Below are positions 1 to 5,235 of a stretch of DNA of 6,837 nt, piece by piece. The notes under the pieces were generated by a model. The model was not told the DNA's origin and did not search any database. It saw only the letters and a program-made list of their open reading frames with translations. Within the stretch, counting starts at the first letter, position 1; every line of letters begins with the position of its first letter. A program made the position numbers and the translations under genes. Source of the stretch: JACZWL01 sp046756445 (GTDB taxonomy: Bacteria > Pseudomonadota > Gammaproteobacteria > Steroidobacterales > Woeseiaceae); the NCBI GenBank assembly GCA_046756445.1, contig JBHHWI010000137.1, positions 1 to 6,837 of the forward strand, in the 5' to 3' direction.

Positions 1-233
1 GCCAGCAGGTCGCCGCGGAAGCTGCCGACCTCGAACCACGGCGTGTAGGCCACGACGTTGCCCTTGGAGATGTTCACGCCGCTCAGTGCCGGCGGCGCCA
101 CATAGCCCCAGGGCTGGTTGTTGGCGATAAACAGCGCGGCCGCCAGCGCCGCACCCGCTGCCAGTGACAGTATTACTGCTCTGGGCAGATACCTCTTGCC
201 TGAGGATCGTGATCTAATCGTAGTCTTTTCCAT
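1..233 (-). CDS. pilY1: PilY1-like pilus tip/assembly protein, N-terminal fragment
   Basis: This is the last pilin-operon gene visible, and only its first 77 codons are inside the window. The ATG at 233 lies 6 bases after the pilX stop, with only a weak GAG-type ribosome site, which suggests translational coupling. The protein opens with a basic segment (K3, R7, R9, K13, R14, R18) followed by a hydrophobic stretch at about residues 19-36, consistent with a signal peptide or anchor. It continues with GNVVAYTPWFEVGSFRGDLL, which resembles the aromatic/Gly propeller-type repeats found in PilY1 proteins. In the family, PilY1 is a large secreted protein placed at the pilus tip by the minor pilins; it acts in adhesion and controls retraction. 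The name rests mainly on position after pilX plus the signal peptide. The usual VWA-domain lead-in is not seen in the first 77 residues. The rest lies beyond the left edge. Confidence 0.6.
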   Translation of the reverse strand, partial: MEKTTIRSRSSGKRYLPRAVILSLAAGAALAAALFIANNQPWGYVAPPALSGVNISKGNVVAYTPWFEVGSFRGDLL

Positions 234-239
234 GATGCT

Positions 240-752
240 CTACTCTGCCGTTGCATAAATGGTTTGCACCACGCGAGCGCCGCCGCGAACGGACTGGCCG
301 CGGCCGCTGACGCGGTAAAGGAATCGTGTGTCGGACGCCACGCCGGCGCCGACCGACAGGGAACCGCCGGTAGCCGTGGCGGGCCCCAGGTACTCGATGA
401 TGTATTCCCGGTAGTTGTCCCCGGCGCCGACGCGCTCGGCTGCATAGCCGGACCAGTCGATCTTGCGCACGTCGATCTGGCCGGCGAGATACAGGCCGTC
501 GGCCTGGTTGGTGCCGAAGTCCACGGTCGGGGCGCCCGTGAAATTGAGCTCGATGAGATTCTCCCCGGCCACCACCGAGTCCTCCGCCCTGATGAAGGCC
601 TGCGCGGCATGCTCCGCGTTGTTGCCCATCAGGAGCTCGAGCGTGGAGGAGCGAGCGCCGTGGAGGATGATCAGGCTCATCAATAACAGCATCATGAGAC
701 TGATGAACATCGCCATGCCTTGCTGCTTCGACTTGCTGCGTAGTTTCGACAT
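240..752 (-). CDS. pilX: PilX-type minor pilin
   Basis: A 170-aa minor pilin of the type IV pilus. The ATG at 752 is preferred over an upstream in-frame ATG at 794, because GGAG lies 10 bases before it and the family N-terminus begins there. The leader ends SKQQG at residue 12, followed by a hydrophobic helix (residues 13-31). Residues 33-57 show the PilX N-terminal pattern: ARSS, then LMGNN, then AAQAFIRAED. The rest should be a small periplasmic globular domain with little sequence conservation. Mature position 5 is Ile (I17), not the Glu found in the other pilins here. In the related type II secretion pseudopilins, lack of Glu5 marks the tip-most subunit (GspK), so PilX may sit at the apex; this is inference. 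The gene follows pilW by 19 bases and precedes the PilY1-like gene by 6. Confidence 0.87.
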   Translation of the reverse strand: MSKLRSKSKQQGMAMFISLMMLLLMSLIILHGARSSTLELLMGNNAEHAAQAFIRAEDSVVAGENLIELNFTGAPTVDFGTNQADGLYLAGQIDVRKIDWSGYAAERVGAGDNYREYIIEYLGPATATGGSLSVGAGVASDTRFLYRVSGRGQSVRGGARVVQTIYATAE

Positions 753-771
753 ATCGGTCTTGCTCCGGATG

Positions 772-1455
772 TCAGCTCGGATTGCGCAGGGCAACCGTCA
801 CCGAGTATTCGCGGCGAATCTGGCCGTCGGCGACGGCAACCTGTTGCGCGTTGTTGAAAAAGTAGGCCTGCGGCCCGGAGCTGATGGCGTTACCGTTGGT
901 ACGCACCAGCAGGTGCACACGCACGGCAACCAGCCGCGTCATGTCCAGACCGGCGGTGCCCGGCGACAGCCAGCGGTTGGCAACGCCGTTGTTGTCGGTG
1001 TCCTCGCCGAGATAAATCTGCATCTCCTGGACGCCGCCGGTGAGCGGCTGGCCGTTGCACAGCAGGCTGCCGTTGGCAACCTGGTAGACGTTCGTGACGA
1101 TGCCCGCCGGCGCCAGCGCAAAGTTGCAGTCGCGCGTGCCCTCGTAGCGCAGCGCTATGGCGTCCCCGCCGTTCGCGGGAATGCCGTTTTCCGCGGCGAT
1201 CACGTTGCTCAACGGGCCGAGGGTCCAGTCGCTGCCGCGATAGCCGCTCATGCGAATATCGCGCGCCATCTGGTCCAGGCCGAATCGGCCGCTGACATTC
1301 AGGCCGGAGAGCGCCGTCTGCACGCGGTTGGACTTGTCGGCCGACGCCAGGAAGGTGGCCGCGCCGAGCACCAGCACACTGGTGATGGCCAGCGTCACCA
1401 TCAGTTCGACGATCGTGAAGCCTCGAGAGCGCCTGAGTGGATTGCCGGACCTCAT
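772..1455 (-). CDS. pilW: PilW-type minor pilin
   Basis: A 227-aa type IV pilus minor pilin. The chosen ATG at 1455 overlaps the pilV stop in an ATGA arrangement (4 bases), so translation is probably coupled; the longer frame upstream would bury the leader. The prepilin leader is MRSGNPLRRSRG, cut before F13, followed by TIVELMVTLAITSVLVLG with E17 at mature position 5. The PilW hallmark MARDIRMSGYRG lies at about residues 63-74, where many homologues have an LARDIRMAGY-like motif. Two cysteines (in TRDCNF and SLLCNG) could form the usual disulfide of the C-terminal domain. In the family, PilW joins the PilV/FimT-like/PilX complex that primes pilus polymerisation from the inner membrane and ends up at the tip. 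Cleavage would be by prepilin peptidase PilD, which is not in this window. Confidence 0.9.
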   Translation of the reverse strand: MRSGNPLRRSRGFTIVELMVTLAITSVLVLGAATFLASADKSNRVQTALSGLNVSGRFGLDQMARDIRMSGYRGSDWTLGPLSNVIAAENGIPANGGDAIALRYEGTRDCNFALAPAGIVTNVYQVANGSLLCNGQPLTGGVQEMQIYLGEDTDNNGVANRWLSPGTAGLDMTRLVAVRVHLLVRTNGNAISSGPQAYFFNNAQQVAVADGQIRREYSVTVALRNPS

Positions 1456-1943
1456 TGCCGGATCTCCGAAACCAGGACCAGCTGCTCGGCACCGCGATTG
1501 GCGGAGTAAGGATCTACCCAGGTCACCGTCACGGTCACCTGCGTCGTGCCGCCGATGTCGAGGGTATTGACCTGACCGGAGCCGCCCGGCAGATGGGTCG
1601 CAAGCACATTGCTCCACCGGCCGAGATCGGAGGTCGCCATCTGGGTGGTCGTACAGTCCGCTACCGCACCGTGACAGGTCACGTTTGCCATGGTCGCCCC
1701 GGTCGGCTGTGCCGCGGTGTTCACCACCCGGTAATCGCCGGCGGTGACGGCAGGGATATTGGCGCGCATCGCGTCGGTAATGTCGTATGCCAGGATGGTC
1801 GCCTGGGATCGCAGGTAGCCGCCGTTGGTATTCTGCATCGCCGTCAATTGCAGCAAGCCGAGGCCCAGTACGCCGATCGACAGGACCACCATCGACACCA
1901 GCACCTCGATGATCGTGAATCCCTTTGAGTTGTTGATAACCAT
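1452..1943 (-). CDS. pilV: PilV-type minor pilin
   Basis: A 163-aa type IV pilus minor pilin. The start at 1943 gives an 8-residue leader, MVINNSKG, cut before F9. A GGGAAGG ribosome site lies about 9 bases upstream of this ATG, and starts further upstream would produce a meaningless extension. The sequence FTIIEVLVSMVVLSIGVLGL has E13 at mature position 5. It is followed by the PilV signature around residues 43-62, with YLRSQA and YDITDAMRAN, close to the family's YLRSQA...AYDMADRMRAN pattern. Cysteines C90 and C97 could pair. In the family, PilV works with PilW, PilX and the FimT/FimU-like pilin to start pilus assembly. The gene lies 26 bases after fimT and overlaps pilW by 4 bases. Confidence 0.92.
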   Translation of the reverse strand: MVINNSKGFTIIEVLVSMVVLSIGVLGLGLLQLTAMQNTNGGYLRSQATILAYDITDAMRANIPAVTAGDYRVVNTAAQPTGATMANVTCHGAVADCTTTQMATSDLGRWSNVLATHLPGGSGQVNTLDIGGTTQVTVTVTWVDPYSANRGAEQLVLVSEIRQ

Positions 1944-1969
1944 ATGCTTAGGCCTTCCCGGTAAATCTG

Positions 1970-2533
1970 TTAGCAAGTGAGTGCCGATCCGTCGTGCGCC
2001 TGATCGGGCGACACGTGCCACTGGCCGGACGTTTGCAGCACGATGCCGCGCGCATGACCAGCTCCGCGGTGGTCGCATACCGTCAATGTGCCCGTCATAT
2101 TGCCCGCGGCGGTGCCGATGGTGCCGCTGGGCCGGAAGCTGACGAATCCGCCGATGGTCCCGCTCGACATCAGGGTGATGCTGTCGCGCAACGCCGGATA
2201 GATCCGGATGATCTCGTCGCCCGCATCGATGCTGCCCGGATTCGCGACCGAGGCATTGGCAAAGACGATCCAGCCGTCGTCCCAACTCGACGCGGCGGTA
2301 CAGCTCACGCCGTTGCTGCTCTTGCAGACGGATACGTAGGTGACGCGCTTGATGGCCTCGCTCTTGGCGAGGTTCAGGCTCATGACCAGTTCGTTGGTCG
2401 CGCCCGTCAGACGCTGGTTGTCCATCACGCCCTGGAAACTGGGTACGCCCACCACGAGGATGACCGCTCCGATCATCAGGGCTATCATCAATTCGAGCAG
2501 TGTGAACCCTGTCACTTTCTTATACACGACCAT
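1970..2533 (-). CDS. fimT: FimT/FimU (GspH-like) minor pilin
   Basis: A 187-aa minor pilin and the first gene of the pilin operon. The leader MVVYKKVTG is cut before F10, giving FTLLELMIALMIGAVILVVG with E14 at mature position 5. The GspH/FimT domain follows: NQRLTGATNELV with SEAIKR at residues 38-63, GWIVF at 87-91, a GFVSFRPSGTIG segment at 129-140, and a late VCDHRG...RGIVLQTSGQW block. Cysteines at 70, 78, 153 and 187 could form two disulfides. In the family this protein belongs to the minor-pilin priming complex; some FimT proteins also bind DNA during natural transformation, but nothing here decides that. The ribosome site before the ATG at 2533 is weak (GCGGAAATAAC). Its promoter should lie in the 2534-3143 spacer. 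FimU is an equally good name; I cannot separate the two. Confidence 0.9.
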   Translation of the reverse strand: MVVYKKVTGFTLLELMIALMIGAVILVVGVPSFQGVMDNQRLTGATNELVMSLNLAKSEAIKRVTYVSVCKSSNGVSCTAASSWDDGWIVFANASVANPGSIDAGDEIIRIYPALRDSITLMSSGTIGGFVSFRPSGTIGTAAGNMTGTLTVCDHRGAGHARGIVLQTSGQWHVSPDQAHDGSALTC

Positions 2534-3143
2534 GTTATTTCCGCTTGTCTTTACGTAACTATGGAAATGGTCGGAAGAGTATGCAGACGCCGGATTCGTC
2601 CAGGTGCGAGATTCATCACAGTTCGAACCGGGGCGGTCGTATTTCCGACGACCGGTCAGTCCGGTCCGACAAGCGGTATCCGGCGGCGCAGTCGCAGGAT
2701 GATTATGTCGACTCGACGTCGCCGTGCAGACCGGCCTTTTTTACATATCTCATCCGATGCCGCAGTCCCGGCGACCGGATTCCCCGGCTCGCTGGCGCTT
2801 ACCGGGAACATTGGACTGGCGGGATCGCTTTTGCGGGACTTTCCCGACGGCGAAAACGGAACGTAGCTTCGTCGTCTAATTCAGTTGAGCGTTACCGCGT
2901 GACGTCGCGCCGATCAGGCACCGGTTCTCGAGAGGAACGATATTGAAAAGTGGATCCGCGTGAGGCGCCTATTCGGCAAAATCTGATTCGACTTCAGCCG
3001 CTATATGCAGCCGTTTTCGGGAGCAACGCAACCCGACATGAGAGAAGCGCCGGCGTTCGGTTTGTTTTGTTTTTTGCACTACCAGAATCCTGAGAAAGCG
3101 AAAACCGGCACCAGCTATCACACCCCGGCACAGTCGACTTCAG
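2534..3143. other. 610-base spacer between the pilin operon and the vapC-like gene
   Basis: No convincing gene was found on either strand. Open frames across it on the plus strand give Arg/Ser-rich, low-order translations without any domain, and the one nearest the middle lacks a ribosome site. The spacer must contain the promoter for the minus-strand pilin operon, but I do not see a clear sigma-70 or -24/-12 sigma-54 pair. A T-rich tract at 3060-3075 and a T6 run at 2737-2742 do not follow strong stems. A 9-mer at 2647-2655 (minus strand CCGGTCGTC) is one base off the AlgR-type box CCGTTCGTC. Confidence 0.6.
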
Positions 3144-3557
3144 TCAATGTTGATGGATGATCAAGGGGACGCCTGTCAATCCCAGATGAAAGTCTGTCGA
3201 CCAGCAGCACCGTACGTTTTTCTCGACCATGACATGCAGACCGATCGCGTCAGTCATCGTCAGGTCCTGATCGGAGAATCTTCTCAGGAGCGCCGTACCC
3301 GCGGCTTGATCCTTCACCGATGTGCCCAACACCCGCAGCGGTCTCATTACATCCACCAATGACAGGAATTGCAGCGCACGCTGCCTGTCATATCGTCGAA
3401 GGAACCACGCATGACCTTCGGCTATGACCAAAGTCGTTGTAATTAGAGCCGGCGGATCGGAGAACAGTCGCCGAAAAAGGGAATTGTAAGAATCCGAGCG
3501 GTCGATGAATGCAATCAGCGCAGACGTATCGACGTAGCCTTCAATCCTTTTGCCCAT
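3144..3557 (-). CDS. vapC: PIN-domain ribonuclease toxin, VapC-like
   Basis: A 137-aa PIN-domain protein, the usual VapC length. The four acidic residues of the metal-binding site can be placed: D10 in YVDTSALIAFID, E47 in LVIAEGHAW, D103 in DLTMTDAIGLHVM (with D98 as an extra acidic residue), and D122 in STDFHLGLTG. These are the family's conserved positions for Mg2+/Mn2+-dependent RNA cleavage, so an active enzyme is expected; VapC toxins cut tRNA or rRNA and stop translation. The ATG at 3557 overlaps the upstream antitoxin by 17 bases, with GAAG about 6 bases before it. The pair is the second gene of an antitoxin-first operon on the minus strand. No intrinsic terminator is obvious after its stop. 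The target RNA cannot be told from sequence alone. Confidence 0.88.
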   Translation of the reverse strand: MGKRIEGYVDTSALIAFIDRSDSYNSLFRRLFSDPPALITTTLVIAEGHAWFLRRYDRQRALQFLSLVDVMRPLRVLGTSVKDQAAGTALLRRFSDQDLTMTDAIGLHVMVEKNVRCCWSTDFHLGLTGVPLIIHQH

Positions 3558-3765
3558 ATACTACTTCGTCGATCCGTCGACTCGACTTCGGGTCGCCGGA
3601 TGCCACCATGCCGGCATAACGCATCCACGGCTTCGAGTCATCTGCCGGAAGCACACTTCGCAAAGAACGCCGCAACAGCTCGGCCAGTGAAATGCCGAGG
3701 CGTTTGGCCTCGCGCTTCGCCGCATCGTATTCTTCCCTGGACAGACTGATCTGGGTTCGAATCAT
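3541..3765 (-). CDS. vapB: Ribbon-helix-helix antitoxin of the PIN toxin (VapB-like)
   Basis: A 74-aa antitoxin. Residues 1-40 form a ribbon-helix-helix (Arc/MetJ/CopG) fold: strand MIRTQISLS, helix A from about S9 to G24 (REEYDAAKREAKRLG), and helix B ISLAELLRRSLRSVL. The tail, with KPWMRYAGMVASGD and RIDEVVYGQ at about 45-72, matches the toxin-neutralising end of RHH-type VapB proteins, which often finish in a DEVLYG-like motif. It should dimerise, bind its own promoter and inhibit the PIN protein. The ATG at 3765 is the only sensible start, because the RHH strand begins there and an in-frame stop lies 6 codons upstream. There is no Shine-Dalgarno sequence before it, which is unusual (see the promoter entry). 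Confidence 0.87.
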   Translation of the reverse strand: MIRTQISLSREEYDAAKREAKRLGISLAELLRRSLRSVLPADDSKPWMRYAGMVASGDPKSSRRIDEVVYGQKD

Positions 3766-3767
3766 AG

Positions 3768-3796
3768 TGATAACACTATATCAAATATTGTTATCA
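3768..3796 (-). promoter_or_regulatory. vapBC operator palindrome with embedded -10 box
   Basis: A palindrome with perfect 8-base outer arms, TGATAACA (3768-3775) and TGTTATCA (3789-3796). The inward pairing continues after one mismatch (TAT/ATA at 3777-3779 and 3785-3787), so 11 of 12 arm positions match around a 5-base centre. It ends 2 bases from the antitoxin ATG. Read on the minus strand it contains TATAGT (3780-3775), a good -10 hexamer; the -35 is weak. RHH antitoxins normally bind such sites and repress their own operon. If TATAGT is the real -10, transcription would start only a few bases before the ATG, giving a nearly leaderless mRNA. Confidence 0.75.
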
Positions 3797-3924
3797 TTAG
3801 CCATGCATCGCCCGAGCGCCGGCACGGTCGGCCACGGGATTGTTCCTGGCTCATTTTTTCAATGATGATCCTGCCGTCCAATCCAACATCGGTGGGACAC
3901 ATATGACACCGGCTAGTTCTTCTT

Positions 3925-4098
3925 CTATTTCGGCAGTCGGTTGATCTGCGCGACTTCTACCATTGTCTCCAGCCGGACCAGGCGTTTGTCCATATCGATG
4001 GTCCGGGATGACAGTTGCTCGGTGGTCGCATTCAGGCGCCTGACTTCGTCGCTAAGGGTCACCACGTCAATCAGGATGTCCTTCCAGGTCGCCATCAT
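3925..4098 (-). CDS. Small coiled-coil protein paired with an RHH regulator
   Basis: A 57-aa protein starting at ATG 4098, or at the adjacent ATG 4095. I do not recognise a named family. It begins MMATWKDILIDVVTLSDE and has an unbroken 3-4 hydrophobic repeat: L15, V19, L22, T26, L29, T33, M36, L40, L43, V47. This predicts one long amphipathic helix forming a coiled coil from about residue 12 to 50, ending in a short RLPK tail. There are no cysteines, no signal peptide and no catalytic motif. The start overlaps the stop of the upstream RHH gene in ATGATG, with AGG just before it, so the two are translationally coupled and probably act together. It could bind the helical C-terminus of the RHH protein, or be a toxin or modulator. 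That it is a true gene rests on the overlap, the heptad regularity and a plausible ribosome site. Confidence 0.78.
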   Translation of the reverse strand: MMATWKDILIDVVTLSDEVRRLNATTEQLSSRTIDMDKRLVRLETMVEVAQINRLPK

Positions 4099-4370
4099 CC
4101 TGCCCGCTCGCCGAGGGCTTTCATAGTTTTTCTCATCAGACGATTCGCACGCCGTGTGTCCCTGATCGCATCCTTCAATCGTGCCGACACCAGCTCCCCC
4201 AACTCGGATGAATCCATCGTCGAAGCACCCTGAGTGTCGAATGAGTCAATGGCCTGTCGCACGATCTCCGATGCGGACGTGCCTCGTTTTGCGGCTATTC
4301 TCTCCAGCCGCTTCGCCGTCGATGGCGAAATCAGAAACTGTTTGCGGATCATTTTTTCAGAGACAGCCAT
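4095..4370 (-). CDS. Ribbon-helix-helix (CopG-like) DNA-binding protein
   Basis: A 91-aa protein. After a short tail, residues 8-45 form the RHH unit: strand IRKQFLIS, helix A PSTAKRLERIAAKRG, turn T31-S32, helix B ASEIVRQAIDSF. Residues 53-88 are mostly a second basic helical region (SSELGELVSARLKDAIRD, then RRANRLMRKTMKAL) which could be a partner-binding segment. The ATG at 4370 has an AGGTG ribosome site 5 bases upstream, whereas the internal ATG at residue 7 has none. It overlaps the 57-aa coiled-coil gene by 4 bases. The arrangement resembles an antitoxin-first TA operon, but the partner is not a recognised toxin, so a simple two-subunit regulator is also possible. Autoregulation is likely through the ATACAC hexamers just upstream. 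Confidence 0.82.
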   Translation of the reverse strand: MAVSEKMIRKQFLISPSTAKRLERIAAKRGTSASEIVRQAIDSFDTQGASTMDSSELGELVSARLKDAIRDTRRANRLMRKTMKALGERAG

Positions 4371-4399
4371 GAGATCACCTGTTTCAACGACCGATCATA

Positions 4400-4428
4400 A
4401 TCATACACATACACACCCATATACACAA
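4400..4428 (-). promoter_or_regulatory. Promoter of the RHH/coiled-coil operon with phased hexamers
   Basis: On the minus strand, TTGTGT (4428-4423) and TATGAT (4405-4400) are separated by exactly 17 bases and form a plausible sigma-70 promoter 30 bases before the ribosome-bound ATG at 4370. Within it, on the plus strand, ATACAC occurs at 4403, 4409 and 4421, with a degenerate unit ACCCAT at 4415, so four units run in a strict 6-base period. RHH proteins often bind arrays of short direct repeats, so this is the expected operator for the RHH product. Confidence 0.62.
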
Positions 4429-4562
4429 TGACGGTTGACAGGCGTCTTGTACAAAACGATGTCTGATCGAAGATCCATCGCATTGTTGCTGTTGGACGAC
4501 GCATCTTCCATGCCTTGTGCATACGAGAACAAGCATCAAAACTGGGGGAATACGACGGACGG

Positions 4563-4598
4563 ACGCCGGTTTTGCCGCACGGCAGTGGCAGCCGGCGT
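4563..4598. repeat. Nested inverted repeat (hairpin) in the divergent spacer
   Basis: Perfect 7-base arms ACGCCGG (4563-4569) and CCGGCGT (4592-4598) enclose a second inverted repeat, TGCCG (4573-4577) and CGGCA (4580-4584), with a 2-base loop. Two further G-T pairs can be added outside (4561-4562 with 4599-4600). Only TTT follows, so it is not a clear terminator. It could fold in RNA from either strand, or be a by-product of high GC. Confidence 0.4.
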
Positions 4599-4733
4599 TT
4601 CGGCCGCTTATCCGCCTCGCCGGTGATGCCAGCGTTCGACACCGCCCCGAGGCACAGGACAATCGATGGTGCCGGGCATTACTTGCTAACTTACGGTGAC
4701 GGGCACCGATTATCGCCTGTTGCGATTTGATCG

Positions 4734-4763
4734 TTGCACAGTATGGTATATACCGGTATATAC
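4734..4763 (+). promoter_or_regulatory. Promoter and 18-base perfect palindrome before the nucleotidyltransferase
   Basis: GTATATACCGGTATATAC at 4746-4763 is a perfect 18-base palindrome that ends 7 bases before the ATG at 4771. Its right half supplies a TATATA -10 box (4757-4762), 17 bases after a weak -35 TTGCAC (4734-4739). An operator overlapping the -10 box is the classic layout for autorepression, here probably by the RHH protein encoded by the second gene. If this -10 is used, transcription would begin within a few bases of the ATG, which has no Shine-Dalgarno sequence. Confidence 0.68.
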
Positions 4764-4770
4764 TCACCTG

Positions 4771-5235
4771 ATGACCGTCTTGGGACGAGTATGCACCACC
4801 CTTCACGATGCCGGTGTTCGATACGCCGTTGCTGGCGGTCATGCCGTCGCATTGCATGGTGCAGTGCGCGGCACAATTGATCTCGACGTCGTGCTGGCAT
4901 GGAACCGGAAATCACTGCTTAAGGCAGAATCAGCATTAGAAGGGATTGGCCTGGTATCGCGCCTGCCGATCACCGCCAATGATGTTTTCGAATTTCGCAG
5001 CGAGTACGTGAACAACCGAAATCTCACAGCGTGGAATTTTTACAATCCCTCGGACGCGACCGAACAGGTTGACATCATCATCACTTATGATCTCAAGGGC
5101 AAACGTACGAAGCGCATCGAGCTGGCGGATGGTCCAATTCAGATTCTGTCGCTCAATGACCTGATCGACATGAAAAGGCAGGCCGCCCGGCCGCAGGACA
5201 TGGAAGACGTGGCGGCACTGGAGAAGCTGCGATGA
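4771..5235 (+). CDS. Nucleotidyltransferase-fold protein, probable toxin
   Basis: A 154-aa protein of the polymerase-beta-like nucleotidyltransferase superfamily (MNT/AbiEii/MenT-like group). The glycine motif is VAGGHAVALHG (G22-G23), followed by TIDLDVVL with D37 and D39 as the metal-binding pair. A third acidic residue is D101 in EQVDIIITYD. The C-terminal block LSLNDLIDMKRQAARPQDMEDVAAL (broken here as LIDMKRQAARPQDMEDV, residues 131-147) matches the family pattern of Lys, Arg and two Asp near the end. All catalytic positions seem intact. Relatives in TA systems add nucleotides to tRNA or AMP to proteins, but the substrate is unknown here. The ATG at 4771 is chosen over a GTG at 4696, because the longer form would place the palindromic operator inside the gene. 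It overlaps the CopG-like gene by 4 bases (ATGA). Confidence 0.8.
   Translation: MTVLGRVCTTLHDAGVRYAVAGGHAVALHGAVRGTIDLDVVLAWNRKSLLKAESALEGIGLVSRLPITANDVFEFRSEYVNNRNLTAWNFYNPSDATEQVDIIITYDLKGKRTKRIELADGPIQILSLNDLIDMKRQAARPQDMEDVAALEKLR

Larger units (their letters stand above)
4371..4770. other. 400-base divergent spacer between the two RHH modules
   Basis: This spacer separates the minus-strand RHH/coiled-coil operon from the plus-strand nucleotidyltransferase operon. Its left end holds the first operon's promoter (4400-4428) and its right end the second's (4734-4763). Between them, short open frames on both strands give no recognisable domain and lack ribosome sites. A nested hairpin lies at 4563-4598. 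No RNA gene or insertion element was recognised. Confidence 0.6.

Noticed and set aside
463..1509. Long open frame on the plus strand across pilX and pilW
   Set aside because: It is antisense to two well-supported pilin genes, translates to an Arg/Ala/His-rich chain without domains, and is an effect of GC-rich codon use.
1969..1978. 10-base inverted match (GTTAGCAAGT) with 4681-4690
   Set aside because: Matches of this length are expected many times by chance in a window this size.
2721..2742. Short stem followed by T6, resembling a plus-strand terminator
   Set aside because: The stem is only 4 base pairs and no plus-strand gene ends before it.
1994..2866. 290-codon plus-strand frame over the fimT-like gene and spacer
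   Set aside because: More than half is antisense to a clear GspH/FimT gene, and the rest has no recognisable domain or ribosome site.
2545..2946. 133-codon plus-strand frame in the 610-base spacer
   Set aside because: The translation is Arg/Ser-rich with no hydrophobic core, no motif and no Shine-Dalgarno sequence.
2969..3121. 50-codon minus-strand frame starting at GTG after the vapC-like gene
   Set aside because: It is very basic, has no recognised motif and lacks a ribosome site; treated as chance.
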